IMG/VR virus record: IMGVR_UViG_3300032675_001827
Span: 1-64,000 of that record
Direction: 5' to 3' (one strand)
Length of the DNA: 64,000 bases
From: a virus
Position numbers and translations under genes: made by a program. The notes below the pieces were generated by a model. The model saw nothing but the letters and a program-made list of their open reading frames with translations. It searched no databases and was not told the origin of the DNA. This document shows, piece after piece, positions 1-7,627 of this stretch (the first letter of the stretch is position 1; each line of letters begins with the position of its first letter).

Positions 1-1
1 C

Positions 2-241
2 ACCGAAGAATGGTGGATACGCGATCAACTGCATAGGCTTGATGGACCTGCCGTGGTCTGGTCAGATGGCAGGCAAGAATGGTGGGTGTGTGGTGAAGAC
101 ATCACACTTGGGGCGGCTGCATGGATGAGGTCCATTCACATCACCTGGCCCTGGGACGATCAAACACAAATACTGTTTTTGTTGACATGGGATGAATGCA
201 TCGAGCCTGGCATTGGTATTTCTGGCAATATCCAACCGTGA
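2..241 (+). CDS. C-terminal part of an HR-DGPA repeat protein (cut by window edge)
   Basis: The frame is open from base 2, so the gene starts outside the window; 79 residues are visible. The segment LHRLDGPAVVWSDG followed by a WWVCG turn matches a short repeat (W..G..HR.DGPA) that I know from many large-phage proteins of unknown function. It is rich in tryptophan and looks like a small beta-repeat protein. An internal ATG at 53 exists but the homology-like pattern starts upstream of it, so it is not the true start. Function unknown. Confidence 0.55.
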   Translation, partial: TEEWWIRDQLHRLDGPAVVWSDGRQEWWVCGEDITLGAAAWMRSIHITWPWDDQTQILFLLTWDECIEPGIGISGNIQP

Positions 242-266
242 TTGATGCTGCAGGCTGTCATCTATC

Positions 267-273
267 ATAAATA
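267..273 (+). promoter_or_regulatory. T4 late-type promoter box (ATAAATA)
   Basis: ATAAATA lies five bases before the ATG at 279. With T4 late-promoter geometry transcription would start at or next to that ATG, giving a leaderless mRNA. No Shine-Dalgarno is present between the box and the ATG. Confidence 0.45.
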
Positions 274-278
274 CTCGC

Positions 279-1550
279 ATGAGAATATTTGAGTTACTGC
301 TTGAATACGATGTCAGCAAGGTCAACTCGTTGGCCAGCAAGCTACGATCCCGGACCAAGGATCCCAGTGCCCCGCCAGCGCAAACACCCGTTGATCTGGC
401 CACCGTACTGGAGAATATGGGCATTACCAACGGAGAAACCCTGTTCTGGATATTGCATAGATATCTCACCGCGGTGGGCAATGGCTATGGAATCAATCGC
501 TGGGAGGACATTGCCAGCCGGCTGCTGCCCGCCCTGGAAAAATTTGCGGTGTTGAAGCGCAAACCGAAGCTCAACCCGCCACTACCCACAAAAGATTTGA
601 ATCAGATCAAGTCATTGGGCCAACTGGAAGATATCACCGAAAAATATCAAGAGAAGGAACTGGCCAGCAAAACACAAAAAGCCGGCGAGGAAGAACGGGC
701 ATTCTATGATTCAAAACAAGCCACCCTGCTGTATAACGATGCCACCGTCAAAGTGGTAGTTCCGCATACCGAGGCAGCCAGCTGTTATTTTAGCGTCAAT
801 ACCCGGTGGTGTACGGCTGCAAAAAATAACAACCAGTTTAACTATTACAACAAAATAAGTCCGCTTTATATCGTGTTGATCAAGCCAATAAATCAGCGAT
901 TCCAATTTTATTGGGGAGCAGGGCCGCAGTTCAGGGATGAACAAGATAACGAAATCAATCCCAACGAGTTAGCTGACAAATATCCTGTGCTGTGGAAGAT
1001 ATTCACGCCTATTGCCACAAAATACAAGAGTTTGGTATTGAATCAAAACCCATCGCCTGAAGTGCAAATGGCAGCGGTAAAACGGGACGGCTGGGCCATC
1101 GGTCCCATCAAAAACCCATCGCCTGAGGTGCAAATGGCGGCGGTACAACAGAACGGCTGGGCCCTCCAATTCATCAAAAACCCATCACCTGAGGTGCAAA
1201 TGGCGGCGGTACAAAGTGATGACAGGGCTATCCAATTCATCAAAAACCCATCGCCTGAGATGCAAATGGCGGCGGTAAAACAGGACGGCTGGGCCATCCA
1301 ATACATCAAAAACCCATCACCTGAGGTGCAAATGGCGGCGGTAAAACGGGACGGCTGGGCCATCCGTTACATCAAAAACCCATCGCCTGAGGTGCAAATG
1401 GCGGCGGTAAAACAGGACGGCTGGGCCATCCAATACATCAAAAACCCATCGCCTGAGGTGATAGCACTGGCTCGATCACAGGGCTATCCGGTCGCCTATG
1501 CCTATTTGCCCGCCCAGAAGATCCATGAGGGTCAGATCACAGGGATATGA
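279..1550 (+). CDS. Repeat protein with seven NPSPEVQMAAV units
   Basis: A 423-residue protein of unknown function. The N-terminal ~150 residues are helical and charged. The middle (around residues 165-215) has an NTRWCTAA segment and an aromatic stretch ending in LYIVLIKP, a pattern I associate with uncharacterised proteins of large phages. The C-terminal part is seven tandem 22-residue units starting NPSPEVQMAAV with a GWAIQYIK half, like short helical repeats of the DUF4116 kind. Base composition is visibly richer in G+C than the rest of the window, which suggests recent acquisition. The N-terminus MRIFELL resembles MRIVEII of the minus-strand gene at 41319-42044. The stop is TGA followed by another TGA. 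Confidence 0.75.
   Translation: MRIFELLLEYDVSKVNSLASKLRSRTKDPSAPPAQTPVDLATVLENMGITNGETLFWILHRYLTAVGNGYGINRWEDIASRLLPALEKFAVLKRKPKLNPPLPTKDLNQIKSLGQLEDITEKYQEKELASKTQKAGEEERAFYDSKQATLLYNDATVKVVVPHTEAASCYFSVNTRWCTAAKNNNQFNYYNKISPLYIVLIKPINQRFQFYWGAGPQFRDEQDNEINPNELADKYPVLWKIFTPIATKYKSLVLNQNPSPEVQMAAVKRDGWAIGPIKNPSPEVQMAAVQQNGWALQFIKNPSPEVQMAAVQSDDRAIQFIKNPSPEMQMAAVKQDGWAIQYIKNPSPEVQMAAVKRDGWAIRYIKNPSPEVQMAAVKQDGWAIQYIKNPSPEVIALARSQGYPVAYAYLPAQKIHEGQITGI
1047..1508 (+). repeat. Tandem 66-nt coding repeat, six close copies plus one diverged
   Basis: Units begin with AACCCATC(G/A)CCTGA at 1047, 1113, 1179, 1245, 1311, 1377 and 1443. The first six are nearly identical at DNA level, differing at a few codons in the second half; the seventh diverges after NPSPEV. 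Near identity indicates recent expansion or ongoing unequal recombination. Confidence 0.9.
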
Positions 1551-1590
1551 TGAAAAAGGCAACAAAATCGCATGAGAATTAATTAAGCAG

Positions 1591-1618
1591 TTTACAGCTA
1601 TGGTAAATGTGCTATAAT
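1591..1618 (+). promoter_or_regulatory. Sigma-70-like promoter
   Basis: TTTACA, a 16-base spacer and a perfect TATAAT. It points into 1619-1739, where only a 20-codon ORF lies before the opposite-strand endonuclease gene. Confidence 0.6.
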
Positions 1619-1652
1619 GCTCCTGGCAACATAAAAGCAGTAGGAATAATCT

Positions 1653-1715
1653 ATGAAAAATACGAGATCAAACACTGGTCCGATAGCCGGCTGGACAATT
1701 TGCTGTGAAATATGA
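1653..1715 (+). CDS. Possible 20-residue leader peptide or truncated gene start
   Basis: ATG at 1653 follows TAGGA at a suitable distance and lies just downstream of the strong sigma-70-like promoter; the ORF ends at TGA 1713-1715. The peptide (MKNTRSNTGP...) resembles nothing I recognise. It could be the 5' stub of a gene cut by insertion of the neighbouring endonuclease gene. The rest of 1551-1739 holds nothing I can identify. Confidence 0.25.
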   Translation: MKNTRSNTGPIAGWTICCEI

Positions 1716-1739
1716 TCCTACAAATTCCATAATGAAACG

Positions 1740-2204
1740 TTATGTTGTTGCAACCTTGTACGACCTGGCTGTATTGCGTTGCCATGTTTCCCTTTTTTGA
1801 TTTGCAAGATTTTCTTTTTCATCAGGTGTCATAGTAGCTAGTCGTTTGCGGCTTGCATCTTGCCATTTTTGATACAATGTATTTTGCGCTTCTTTTGATA
1901 AATGACCATGATTATAACCTCCTGTAGCATTGGGCGATACGTTGTAGTATTGTTTGTTATTGACGATGTTATCAACGGAATCTAAATAATGTTGCTCGCG
2001 AGCTTTAAGCTCTTTTACCCCTCCTTGAACATATTCCAATATGGTTCGTACAAATCTATCTGTATTTTTATTAAATGCTCGTAAGAAGTATTTGCCCGAT
2101 CCTATATATCCATCGTCATCTTTACCACAATGTGACCCTATATATTTCTTTTGATTTTTTTGGTTAGTCCATTGGTAGACGAATCCAACATATTCGCTTG
2201 ACAT
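1740..2204 (-). CDS. GIY-YIG homing endonuclease (free-standing)
   Basis: A 154-residue protein with the GIY-YIG nuclease core: VGFVYQWTN for the first strand, KKYIGSHCG for the YIG element, then DGYIGSGKYF and a conserved ER-type helix. The C-terminal part (LSKEAQNTLYQKWQDASRKR) resembles NUMOD-type DNA-binding helices of phage endonucleases. GIY-YIG enzymes make a site-specific DNA break that drives copying of their own gene into uninfected alleles. It lies between a promoter with no clear gene and a nucleotidyltransferase-like gene that lacks its catalytic half, so it may have inserted into that locus. GGAGAG precedes the ATG. Confidence 0.85.
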   Translation of the reverse strand: MSSEYVGFVYQWTNQKNQKKYIGSHCGKDDDGYIGSGKYFLRAFNKNTDRFVRTILEYVQGGVKELKAREQHYLDSVDNIVNNKQYYNVSPNATGGYNHGHLSKEAQNTLYQKWQDASRKRLATMTPDEKENLANQKRETWQRNTARSYKVATT

Positions 2205-2261
2205 ATCTCTCTCCGTGCTGTAAATTTACTTATCATGTTGTTTATTTAGCAAGGATATGCC

Positions 2262-2726
2262 ATGTTAGAACATCTTACCGATGAAGAACTATCCAAGCTT
2301 GAGAAGCTGTATCAAGAGTATCCGCTGAAACAGAATTTAAAGCGTCGATCGGATGCCGTCGAATACGGATATTCTACCAAGTTCGCTTACCATGTGGTAC
2401 GATTGCTCAACGAAGTAGAACAGATTTTGGTTGAAGGTGATCTGGATCTACAGCGTAACAACGAGCAGCTTAAAAGTATCAGACGTGGCGAGTGGACACT
2501 AGAACAGCTTGAAGCTTGGTTTGTTAATAAGGAAAAGATCCTTGAAACAACTTATGCAAACTGTTCATTGCCTCATAGCCCTGATGAGGAAAAGATCAAA
2601 GGACTGTTGATGAACTGTCTAGAAATGCACTACGGCAGTCTTGGATCTGCAGTAGTGCGTGTTCCTCAACTGGATCAGCTTGTTAATGATCTCAGTGCAC
2701 TAGTTGATCGATATTGTGTAAAGTAA
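2262..2726 (+). CDS. C-terminal helical domain of a phage nucleotidyltransferase-like protein
   Basis: 154 residues. The block YGYSTKFAYHVVRLLNEVEQIL, then GDLDLQRNNEQLKSIRRGEW and LPHSPDEEKIKGLLMNCLE, closely matches my memory of the C-terminal half of predicted phage nucleotidyltransferases of the polymerase-beta superfamily. The catalytic N-terminal domain, with its GSxxxG/DxD signature, is not present, and the ORF begins with its own ATG behind AAGGA. It may be a surviving fragment after loss of the N-terminal part near the endonuclease gene at 1740-2204, or a stand-alone helical protein. Catalysis is unlikely. Confidence 0.6.
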   Translation: MLEHLTDEELSKLEKLYQEYPLKQNLKRRSDAVEYGYSTKFAYHVVRLLNEVEQILVEGDLDLQRNNEQLKSIRRGEWTLEQLEAWFVNKEKILETTYANCSLPHSPDEEKIKGLLMNCLEMHYGSLGSAVVRVPQLDQLVNDLSALVDRYCVK

Positions 2727-2746
2727 GCGCTTTAGGCGCTTACTTT
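2720..2746. terminator. Bidirectional hairpin between convergent genes
   Basis: AAAGTAAGCGC, loop TTTAG, then GCGCTTACTTT: an 11-bp perfect stem that contains the stop codons of both converging genes. The U-tract is short in either direction, so efficiency is uncertain. Confidence 0.6.
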
Positions 2747-3490
2747 ATTGGCTTCCCATTCATATGCCTTTTGTAGGTCACGCATATAATTATCATATGC
2801 ACGTTGCCTGTAGGCAATTAACTTATCAGGGGGCATTTTCATTGGAACCATTTGAAAGGTTTGAAGGTCAATTACCATTGGATCAAATACTTCTGCTTCT
2901 TTGTCTTTAGACGTAACTCGCAACATTGTGTGGCAAGATGTTGCAACTTGCATGCCTTGTGGCATCTCTGTTGCGACACGTTCTAATTCAGCAATTAGGC
3001 GTTTGTTCCAATCATAAAATATTTTCCAATTTTGTTCGTTTTCTTTATCGCTGGCAATGTTCTCAAGTGTTGCCCTGTCAAAATTTTCGAGTATATCAAT
3101 TACTTTGGTTTTTGCTGCTTCTAATGAATCGTACTTGGCTAGTAGCTTTGAAACATCATCACGATTTTTCACAGTTATATGTTCATTATAGTAATTATAG
3201 GTTTGAACATGCTTGACAGTTTCAGCAAGCACTTCTTTCATAATTTCTACTCGTTTAGCAGCAGTGCTGTTCCACATTTTACAAAATATAGAATGTGCAT
3301 CGTCGTCCCATTCAGCTGCCTGTTTAAGTAACTGCTGTGAGGTTTTATTTTCCACGTCTTTGGCCCATTCTGGTGCGTTTTCTGCGGACTCTTCTGCAAT
3401 TTCTTTTTTACCTGTGTAATTGGCCAACGCAATAATGCGTTGAATCTCGGAATCATCAACTTCAGGTTTTTTTTGGTTTGACTGCGCCAT
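2732..3490 (-). CDS. Hypothetical helical phage protein
   Basis: 252 residues, mostly charged alpha-helix, with no domain I recognise. Internal features are a DDDAHSIFCKMWNSTAAKR helix, a NYYNEHITVKNRDD segment and a C-terminal MPPDKLIAYRQRAYDNYMRDL helix. It overlaps the end of the upstream gene (3462-3911) by 29 nt and probably forms a two-gene late operon with it behind the TATAAATA box at 3971. A structural or assembly role is possible from the late promoter but is only inferred. Confidence 0.65.
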   Translation of the reverse strand: MAQSNQKKPEVDDSEIQRIIALANYTGKKEIAEESAENAPEWAKDVENKTSQQLLKQAAEWDDDAHSIFCKMWNSTAAKRVEIMKEVLAETVKHVQTYNYYNEHITVKNRDDVSKLLAKYDSLEAAKTKVIDILENFDRATLENIASDKENEQNWKIFYDWNKRLIAELERVATEMPQGMQVATSCHTMLRVTSKDKEAEVFDPMVIDLQTFQMVPMKMPPDKLIAYRQRAYDNYMRDLQKAYEWEANKVSA

Positions 3491-3911
3491 CTTCTTCCAG
3501 AAACTGTTCTACAGTTTCTCTGACACCTGGAAATTTGTTTTCCCAATATTCTTCCATTGGTGATGTGCCGGCTAGTTTGCCAATTTTTGAATCCATAGTC
3601 TTAACTACAGATATTAAATCTGCCATACCTTTTGTATATCTATCCACAGCAATAGCATTCATTTGCTCGTAAACATTGTTAACCAATATTTCAAACCTAT
3701 CACTGGTTTTATTATTGGTTTCAGGATGCAGCTTTACAGTCTTGCAAATTTCCAATAATTGTGCAATTTCTGGACAGCGACTGAGACAACTGGTTGTCTC
3801 TTCTTCTGCTAGTTTAGTATCTATTTGACCGACTAACCCTTCAATATTTTTAAGATTAGCCACAACTTCGTTACGCAGAGACTCTAGCTCTGCTTTTATG
3901 TTTTTGTCCAC
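3462..3911 (-). CDS. Hypothetical phage protein, GTG start
   Basis: About 149 residues if started at GTG 3911, which has AGGAGGT six bases upstream; the longer ATG readings at 3929 or 3983 lack such a site and the last begins upstream of the presumed transcript. The protein is predicted coiled coil at the N-terminus (AELESLRNEVVANLKNIEGL) with a CLSRC pair and a C-terminal MEEYWENKFPGVRETVEQFL helix. No known family recognised. First gene of a late operon with 2732-3490. Confidence 0.6.
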   Translation of the reverse strand: MDKNIKAELESLRNEVVANLKNIEGLVGQIDTKLAEEETTSCLSRCPEIAQLLEICKTVKLHPETNNKTSDRFEILVNNVYEQMNAIAVDRYTKGMADLISVVKTMDSKIGKLAGTSPMEEYWENKFPGVRETVEQFLEEDGAVKPKKT

Positions 3912-3970
3912 GTTTTTACCTCCTGCCATGTTGTAAACACAATTGTTTACAACCCGTTCGTTGACATGTG

Positions 3971-3978
3971 TATTTATA
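3971..3978 (-). promoter_or_regulatory. T4 late-type promoter TATAAATA
   Basis: A perfect TATAAATA on the minus strand about 60 bases before the GTG start at 3911, leaving room for a normal leader with AGGAGGT. Confidence 0.7.
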
Positions 3979-4000
3979 TGCATAGTTAATTTTCTGACTA

Positions 4001-4029
4001 TTGACTGATCGAAATTTTTAGTTTATAGT
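4001..4029 (+). promoter_or_regulatory. Sigma-70-like promoter
   Basis: TTGACT, 17-base spacer, TATAGT. It precedes the plus-strand run 4065-5273 and diverges from the minus-strand late promoter at 3971. Confidence 0.6.
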
Positions 4030-4064
4030 GTTACGATATACTTTCATAGGATTTGAATTCTAGA

Positions 4065-4415
4065 ATGAGTGTTTCTCAATGGTTATTAACGCGATGGTTA
4101 TTGTTATTGGCATTTTTGCGGCGAACAGACGTTGTTATGGTAAGAGAAGAAATTTCTAAAAAAATAAGTTTTCACTTGGTTAGGTCTGGTAGTTGGGATC
4201 CATTTGAACACAATACGCATAGATATATTTCAATAAGATCCAATGGAGCGGGAAAAGATTTGTTAAAACTTGAAAAAGATGGAACAATACTTGCGCCCTA
4301 TCCTTATAGCATAAAGTTGTCTTATGGCAAAGCTGAACCCATACCAAGGTATAGATGGATTTATCTTAATCAATCCAAAGCAGTCTTTATGAATCTACGT
4401 GGCGAAGACGAGTAA
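4065..4415 (+). CDS. Hypothetical protein, paralogue of the next gene
   Basis: 116 residues from ATG 4065 (a TTG at 4053 is an alternative). The N-terminus WLLTRWLLLLAFLRRTD could be a short membrane or amphipathic helix. The rest shares its layout with the next gene: a basic EEISKKISFHLV strand, a DPF/DPW turn, an aromatic strand, a DGT turn, and a closing Y.W.Y.N..K..F..LR. The two look like an old tandem duplication. Family and function unknown. Confidence 0.6.
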   Translation: MSVSQWLLTRWLLLLAFLRRTDVVMVREEISKKISFHLVRSGSWDPFEHNTHRYISIRSNGAGKDLLKLEKDGTILAPYPYSIKLSYGKAEPIPRYRWIYLNQSKAVFMNLRGEDE

Positions 4416-4418
4416 TTT

Positions 4419-4766
4419 ATGATGACTAAACTCTGGTTCAGATTAATTCAACTATGGTGTTTTGTCACACGGCAGGACGCTGTGTGGCTCAAAACAGAAC
4501 AATTGAAAAAAAGAATTCATTTGCGTATTGTACACAAAGAATACGACCCCTGGAAATCAGACCCACTGCTATATGTTAATTTTCGTTTTAGACGTTTTTA
4601 TCTAGATGAGGATGGCACATTATATGTACGAGCGGCTAGTCTAGGGACATTGTATGGTAATGTAAAATCTGGTAATGTAAAATTTGTAATAATAAATTAC
4701 AAAGATCAATGGAAATACGTGAATAAACAAAAGCAGATGTTTTATGATTTGCGAAATAGAGCATAA
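4419..4766 (+). CDS. Hypothetical protein, paralogue of the previous gene
   Basis: 115 residues, three bases after the previous stop and immediately followed by the CYTH gene, so the three are probably cotranscribed. The domain order mirrors 4065-4415 (see the shared DPW, DGT and K..F..LR positions). There is a short in-frame repeat, NVKSGNVKF, from a duplicated ATGGTAATGTAAAATCTGG-type segment at 4653-4682. Function unknown. Confidence 0.6.
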   Translation: MMTKLWFRLIQLWCFVTRQDAVWLKTEQLKKRIHLRIVHKEYDPWKSDPLLYVNFRFRRFYLDEDGTLYVRAASLGTLYGNVKSGNVKFVIINYKDQWKYVNKQKQMFYDLRNRA

Positions 4767-5273
4767 ATGGCAAAAGAAATTGAACACAAGTATCTTGTTG
4801 TAGACCCTTCGCTTGTCAAACAAACCTGTCCTTTACCTTGGTCTATACAGCAAGGATATCTGTCAACAGATCCAGACGGCACTATACGGCTGCGTCTGGC
4901 AAACTGGAGGACTTGGCATTATAAAGCAACTCTTACAGTAAAAAATAAAACACGCGGAGCTGAAAGAGATGAATGGGAATTTAACTTGGCAGACTGGGAC
5001 GCTGCACAGGCTCTTTTCAATGCTCAGTGCAAATACTCTATTCGTAAAAACAGATACACAATAACATCTGGTCCGCACAAATGGGAAATAGATGAGTTTT
5101 TAGGTGATAATACTGGATTATGGTTAGCTGAAATAGAGCTTGAAAATTCTAATGAGATCTATAATATACCAAACTGGTGCGGACAAAATGTTACTGACGA
5201 TTCTAGGTACTATAATTCTAATCTAGCAATGGTACCATTTAACTCGGCTAAATTTAACGCAGATAAGTCCTAG
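4767..5273 (+). CDS. CYTH-domain triphosphatase-like protein
   Basis: 168 residues beginning MAKEIEHKYLV, which contains the ExExK signature of the CYTH superfamily (inorganic triphosphatases and class IV adenylate cyclases). The following IRLRL strand, KATLTVKNKTRGAERDEWEF, KWEIDEF and LWLAEIELE supply the alternating acidic and basic residues that line the CYTH tunnel and bind metal-triphosphate. Length fits a bare CYTH domain such as YgiF's catalytic domain or ThTPase. Most likely activity is hydrolysis of a triphosphate; the substrate cannot be told from sequence. Last gene of the 4065-5273 run. Confidence 0.85.
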   Translation: MAKEIEHKYLVVDPSLVKQTCPLPWSIQQGYLSTDPDGTIRLRLANWRTWHYKATLTVKNKTRGAERDEWEFNLADWDAAQALFNAQCKYSIRKNRYTITSGPHKWEIDEFLGDNTGLWLAEIELENSNEIYNIPNWCGQNVTDDSRYYNSNLAMVPFNSAKFNADKS

Positions 5274-5730
5274 ACATCATGGGGTTTAGTTCATCTCTTG
5301 GACCATCCTCTGAATCGGGATGATAAACGGCTAAGCTCATGTTATCCTCAAGTGTAATAAATCTATGTAAAGTGTGCCGGTCTAAAACAAACACTGTGTC
5401 TTGTTCCAGCGGCACAGATTCTACTACATCTTTTGATCGCTTTATCTCTGCATAACCTTTACCACTAAGCACGTAACCAATTCTAAAGCTAGGATGAGTA
5501 TGGAAAGTTTGTTCTATTCCAGCTGGGAAAAATAGATAGTTTAAACAAGGATCTCCATTACGATATGGATCAATTAGGTTACTGTTTGAGCATCCGTCAA
5601 TATAAGACAACTGGCCAGGCTTATCTGGAATAAAGTCTGTTAACTTGGTTTCTGTATACGAAAGTCCTTTGTTTTCAATAACCACAGCGGGTCCGCATAC
5701 ATCTAGCGTTTTGTGTCCTGCACTTACCAT
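5254..5730 (-). CDS. Cupin-fold protein
   Basis: 158 residues with a single cupin barrel: EQTFHTHPSFRIGYVLSGKGYAEI gives the first metal-binding motif (H.H...E-like position replaced by R/G) and LDRHTLHRF the second histidine. The preceding part has NYLFFPAG. Cupins bind metal and small sugars or acids; no substrate can be assigned. It overlaps the convergent CYTH gene by 20 nt. Confidence 0.65.
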   Translation of the reverse strand: MVSAGHKTLDVCGPAVVIENKGLSYTETKLTDFIPDKPGQLSYIDGCSNSNLIDPYRNGDPCLNYLFFPAGIEQTFHTHPSFRIGYVLSGKGYAEIKRSKDVVESVPLEQDTVFVLDRHTLHRFITLEDNMSLAVYHPDSEDGPRDELNPMMSRTYLR

Positions 5731-5758
5731 ATAGCAAGGATTATTTACAGTTATTTTA

Positions 5759-5875
5759 TTGTCGAAAACAGCAGATGAATTTGCAAATATTCCAAATAGA
5801 CTACCTATAGTTTTAATAGATTTCGTTCGTTGGCTTTTACCATATGGATGGTTGCAATATGACGCTGTTCAATAA
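5759..5875 (+). CDS. Possible small ORF with hydrophobic helix
   Basis: A 38-codon frame from TTG 5759 encoding IPNRLPIVLIDFVRWLLPYG near its end, which looks like an amphipathic or membrane helix. AAGGA sits upstream but rather far from the TTG. Weak evidence; otherwise 5731-5924 holds nothing I can identify. Confidence 0.25.
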   Translation: MSKTADEFANIPNRLPIVLIDFVRWLLPYGWLQYDAVQ

Positions 5876-5924
5876 CCAAGGTATTGAAAGATTTTAAACA
5901 TGTCAACATGGTACTGAACTATTA

Positions 5925-6461
5925 TTATAGATACTTTATCAACATCACAATATCATTGTAACTATTTGTATCTGGATCGTACATAGCTTGCTTTTCAGTG
6001 TGTGTGATTTCAAAACCGACGGCTAGACACATTCTAATGCTCAATGTATTTTCAGCGGCAATTCCAGCGGTAACAATTTTAATGCCAGACCTTTTAAGAT
6101 GTTCCATCATGGCGTTCATAAGTTGCTGACCTAAATTGGTAACATTGCTTGAAACAAAATTAGGTTGTGAAATAAGCTTGTACTTGTCTATAAAAGCACC
6201 CCAGCAGATTGCTCTGTGTGCAATTTTCTTTTTTGTTCCGCCGCTGTATCTTGAAGCAATTACATACCCACATAAGATGTCATTGTAGTACAAACCAATA
6301 ACAAAATTGTCTCGCAGCATGCACATGAAATGAACCAGTGTTTTGCTGCGTTCTTCACTGTACAGATCTCCCATAGATCTACTGTGTATTTTAAGAGATT
6401 TTAAACGCAGTTCTTGGAAGACTTCAACTTCGTTGAGTCTAACAAGCCTAAACAAAATCAT
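5925..6461 (-). CDS. GNAT-family acetyltransferase
   Basis: 178 residues with the GNAT core: YNDILCGYVIASRY for strands 3-4, NLGQQLMNAMMEHLKRSGIK for the acetyl-CoA loop and helix 3 region, and TAGIAAENTLSIRMCLAVGF for the typical N-x-S-I-x-x-x-x-x-GF ending. It would acetylate a small molecule or protein amine; the substrate is unknown. It is followed on the same strand, upstream, by the small gene at 6474-6770, from which it is separated by 12 nt, so the two are likely one operon. Confidence 0.75.
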   Translation of the reverse strand: MILFRLVRLNEVEVFQELRLKSLKIHSRSMGDLYSEERSKTLVHFMCMLRDNFVIGLYYNDILCGYVIASRYSGGTKKKIAHRAICWGAFIDKYKLISQPNFVSSNVTNLGQQLMNAMMEHLKRSGIKIVTAGIAAENTLSIRMCLAVGFEITHTEKQAMYDPDTNSYNDIVMLIKYL

Positions 6462-6473
6462 AAAAACTACCTA

Positions 6474-6770
6474 TTATGAACTGGCGGTAGACAATGTTTC
6501 AGTTATGTTATTCTTTTTGTCATACGCAGTTCTAGCAGCCATAAATGCCGCAATTACCGGATCCGCTAGAAAAGAATTCCAATCGGCCTCTTCTTTCCAC
6601 GTATTTACAATGGTTTTGGTTAGTTTGTCAGGCGTTAGACTTTCACTACGTGATACAAGCAGCCCTGTGGTTACATAAGTAGTGGTCCAATGACTGAGTG
6701 TTGCAGCATCAACCGCATGGAAAGGTGTACTGGTATTTTGACGAGTCAAAACTAATTGGGATGTAAACAT
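6474..6770 (-). CDS. Conserved hypothetical phage protein
   Basis: 98 residues (MFTSQLVLTRQN...FMAARTAYDKKNNI). I recall similar small ORFs in T4-type phages but know no function. AGGAGATATAC precedes the ATG, and an AATAAATA late-type box lies 22 nt further upstream. First gene of the operon with the GNAT gene. Confidence 0.6.
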   Translation of the reverse strand: MFTSQLVLTRQNTSTPFHAVDAATLSHWTTTYVTTGLLVSRSESLTPDKLTKTIVNTWKEEADWNSFLADPVIAAFMAARTAYDKKNNITETLSTASS

Positions 6771-6792
6771 GTATATCTCCTATTCGTATGTG

Positions 6793-6800
6793 TATTTATT
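6793..6800 (-). promoter_or_regulatory. T4 late-type promoter (AATAAATA)
   Basis: Minus-strand AATAAATA with a normal leader and AGGAGA before the start at 6770. Confidence 0.5.
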
Positions 6801-6846
6801 CAAGATACGAGTGTAACTTTAAAAAAGTTTTTTCAAAATTAAGCAG

Positions 6847-6875
6847 TTGACAGATCGCTGGCTAGATTCTACTAT
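6847..6875 (+). promoter_or_regulatory. Sigma-70-like promoter
   Basis: TTGACA, 17-base spacer, TACTAT. Transcription would begin at about the ATG at 6882, so the first gene may be leaderless or use a start slightly downstream. Confidence 0.6.
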
Positions 6876-6881
6876 TGTTGT

Positions 6882-7196
6882 ATGTCAAATCATTTCTTAA
6901 AAAATCTAGAAAAAATCGCAGAGGATTGGTCGAAAGCTGAAGAAGCCTATGACGCTGATTGTGATGCGTGGTGGAATAGTCTTCCACAGGATCAACAACT
7001 GCAGGCGTTTTACTCTGTAATTAAGCGAGTGACAAAAGCAGAACTAGGTGAACACGGGTCATATAGATATATTTTGTATGATGTTTTTGGATTTGGACCA
7101 GGAAGTTATACTGTGGGTATGCAATGTGGATTTATGGATTTGCATAATGCAATCTACACACCAGATGATATTGCAAACATAAAGGATAAAAAATGA
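6882..7196 (+). CDS. Conserved hypothetical phage protein
   Basis: 104 residues. The C-terminal half SYRYILYDVFGFGPGSYTVGM followed by GFMDLHNAI is a pattern seen in small conserved proteins of T4-type phages of unknown role; the N-terminal half has an acidic WW..LPQDQQ helix. It overlaps the next gene by 4 nt (ATGA), so they are translated together. Confidence 0.65.
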   Translation: MSNHFLKNLEKIAEDWSKAEEAYDADCDAWWNSLPQDQQLQAFYSVIKRVTKAELGEHGSYRYILYDVFGFGPGSYTVGMQCGFMDLHNAIYTPDDIANIKDKK

Positions 7197-7612
7197 AAGT
7201 AGGTCTTAGTTTTAGTAGATGTTTAGTAGATATTGTCGATGGTCGTGTAGATATTGAGGACGTACTGGTTATTATTTCACGCACAAATTTTGATCCGCAT
7301 GACGACGGGCAATGGAAACAAATATGGAACGGGTATCGCTTTGGCGGTAGGTCCGAGGCTGTATGGGCAAATTATGAAGAATCACAAGAGGACCTATTTA
7401 GACAAACCACCCTTGCTTTATACACACAAGGTAAATTGCATCAACCTCGACGGTTTGGTAGCTACAGAGAGCGTCTTAATTTCATATGGCTAGAAACTGT
7501 TTTGTTTGATAAGGATCTAGAATCAAATCCAGCTTTGAAAGATGCATGGGAAACCTTTCAGGTTATGGCAGAATTAACAGAGCTAAACATGAACAAACAA
7601 GTAGGATCGTAA
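7193..7612 (+). CDS. Conserved hypothetical phage protein
   Basis: 139 residues. The closing segment ESNPALKDAWETFQVM reappears in the broken ORF at 21830-22057 (ENNPALNDAWETYQTL), indicating a shared domain in two places of the genome. The middle part has LYTQGKLHQPRRFG. No function known to me. Confidence 0.65.
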   Translation: MKVGLSFSRCLVDIVDGRVDIEDVLVIISRTNFDPHDDGQWKQIWNGYRFGGRSEAVWANYEESQEDLFRQTTLALYTQGKLHQPRRFGSYRERLNFIWLETVLFDKDLESNPALKDAWETFQVMAELTELNMNKQVGS

Positions 7613-7627
7613 TAGTAGCACACAGGT

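Noticed and set aside
62-481. Minus-strand 139-codon ORF
   Set aside because: It overlaps two better-supported plus-strand genes and has no recognisable motif.
1043-1363. Minus-strand ORF opposite the 66-nt repeats
   Set aside because: It reads the complement of the coding repeat and has no ribosome site.
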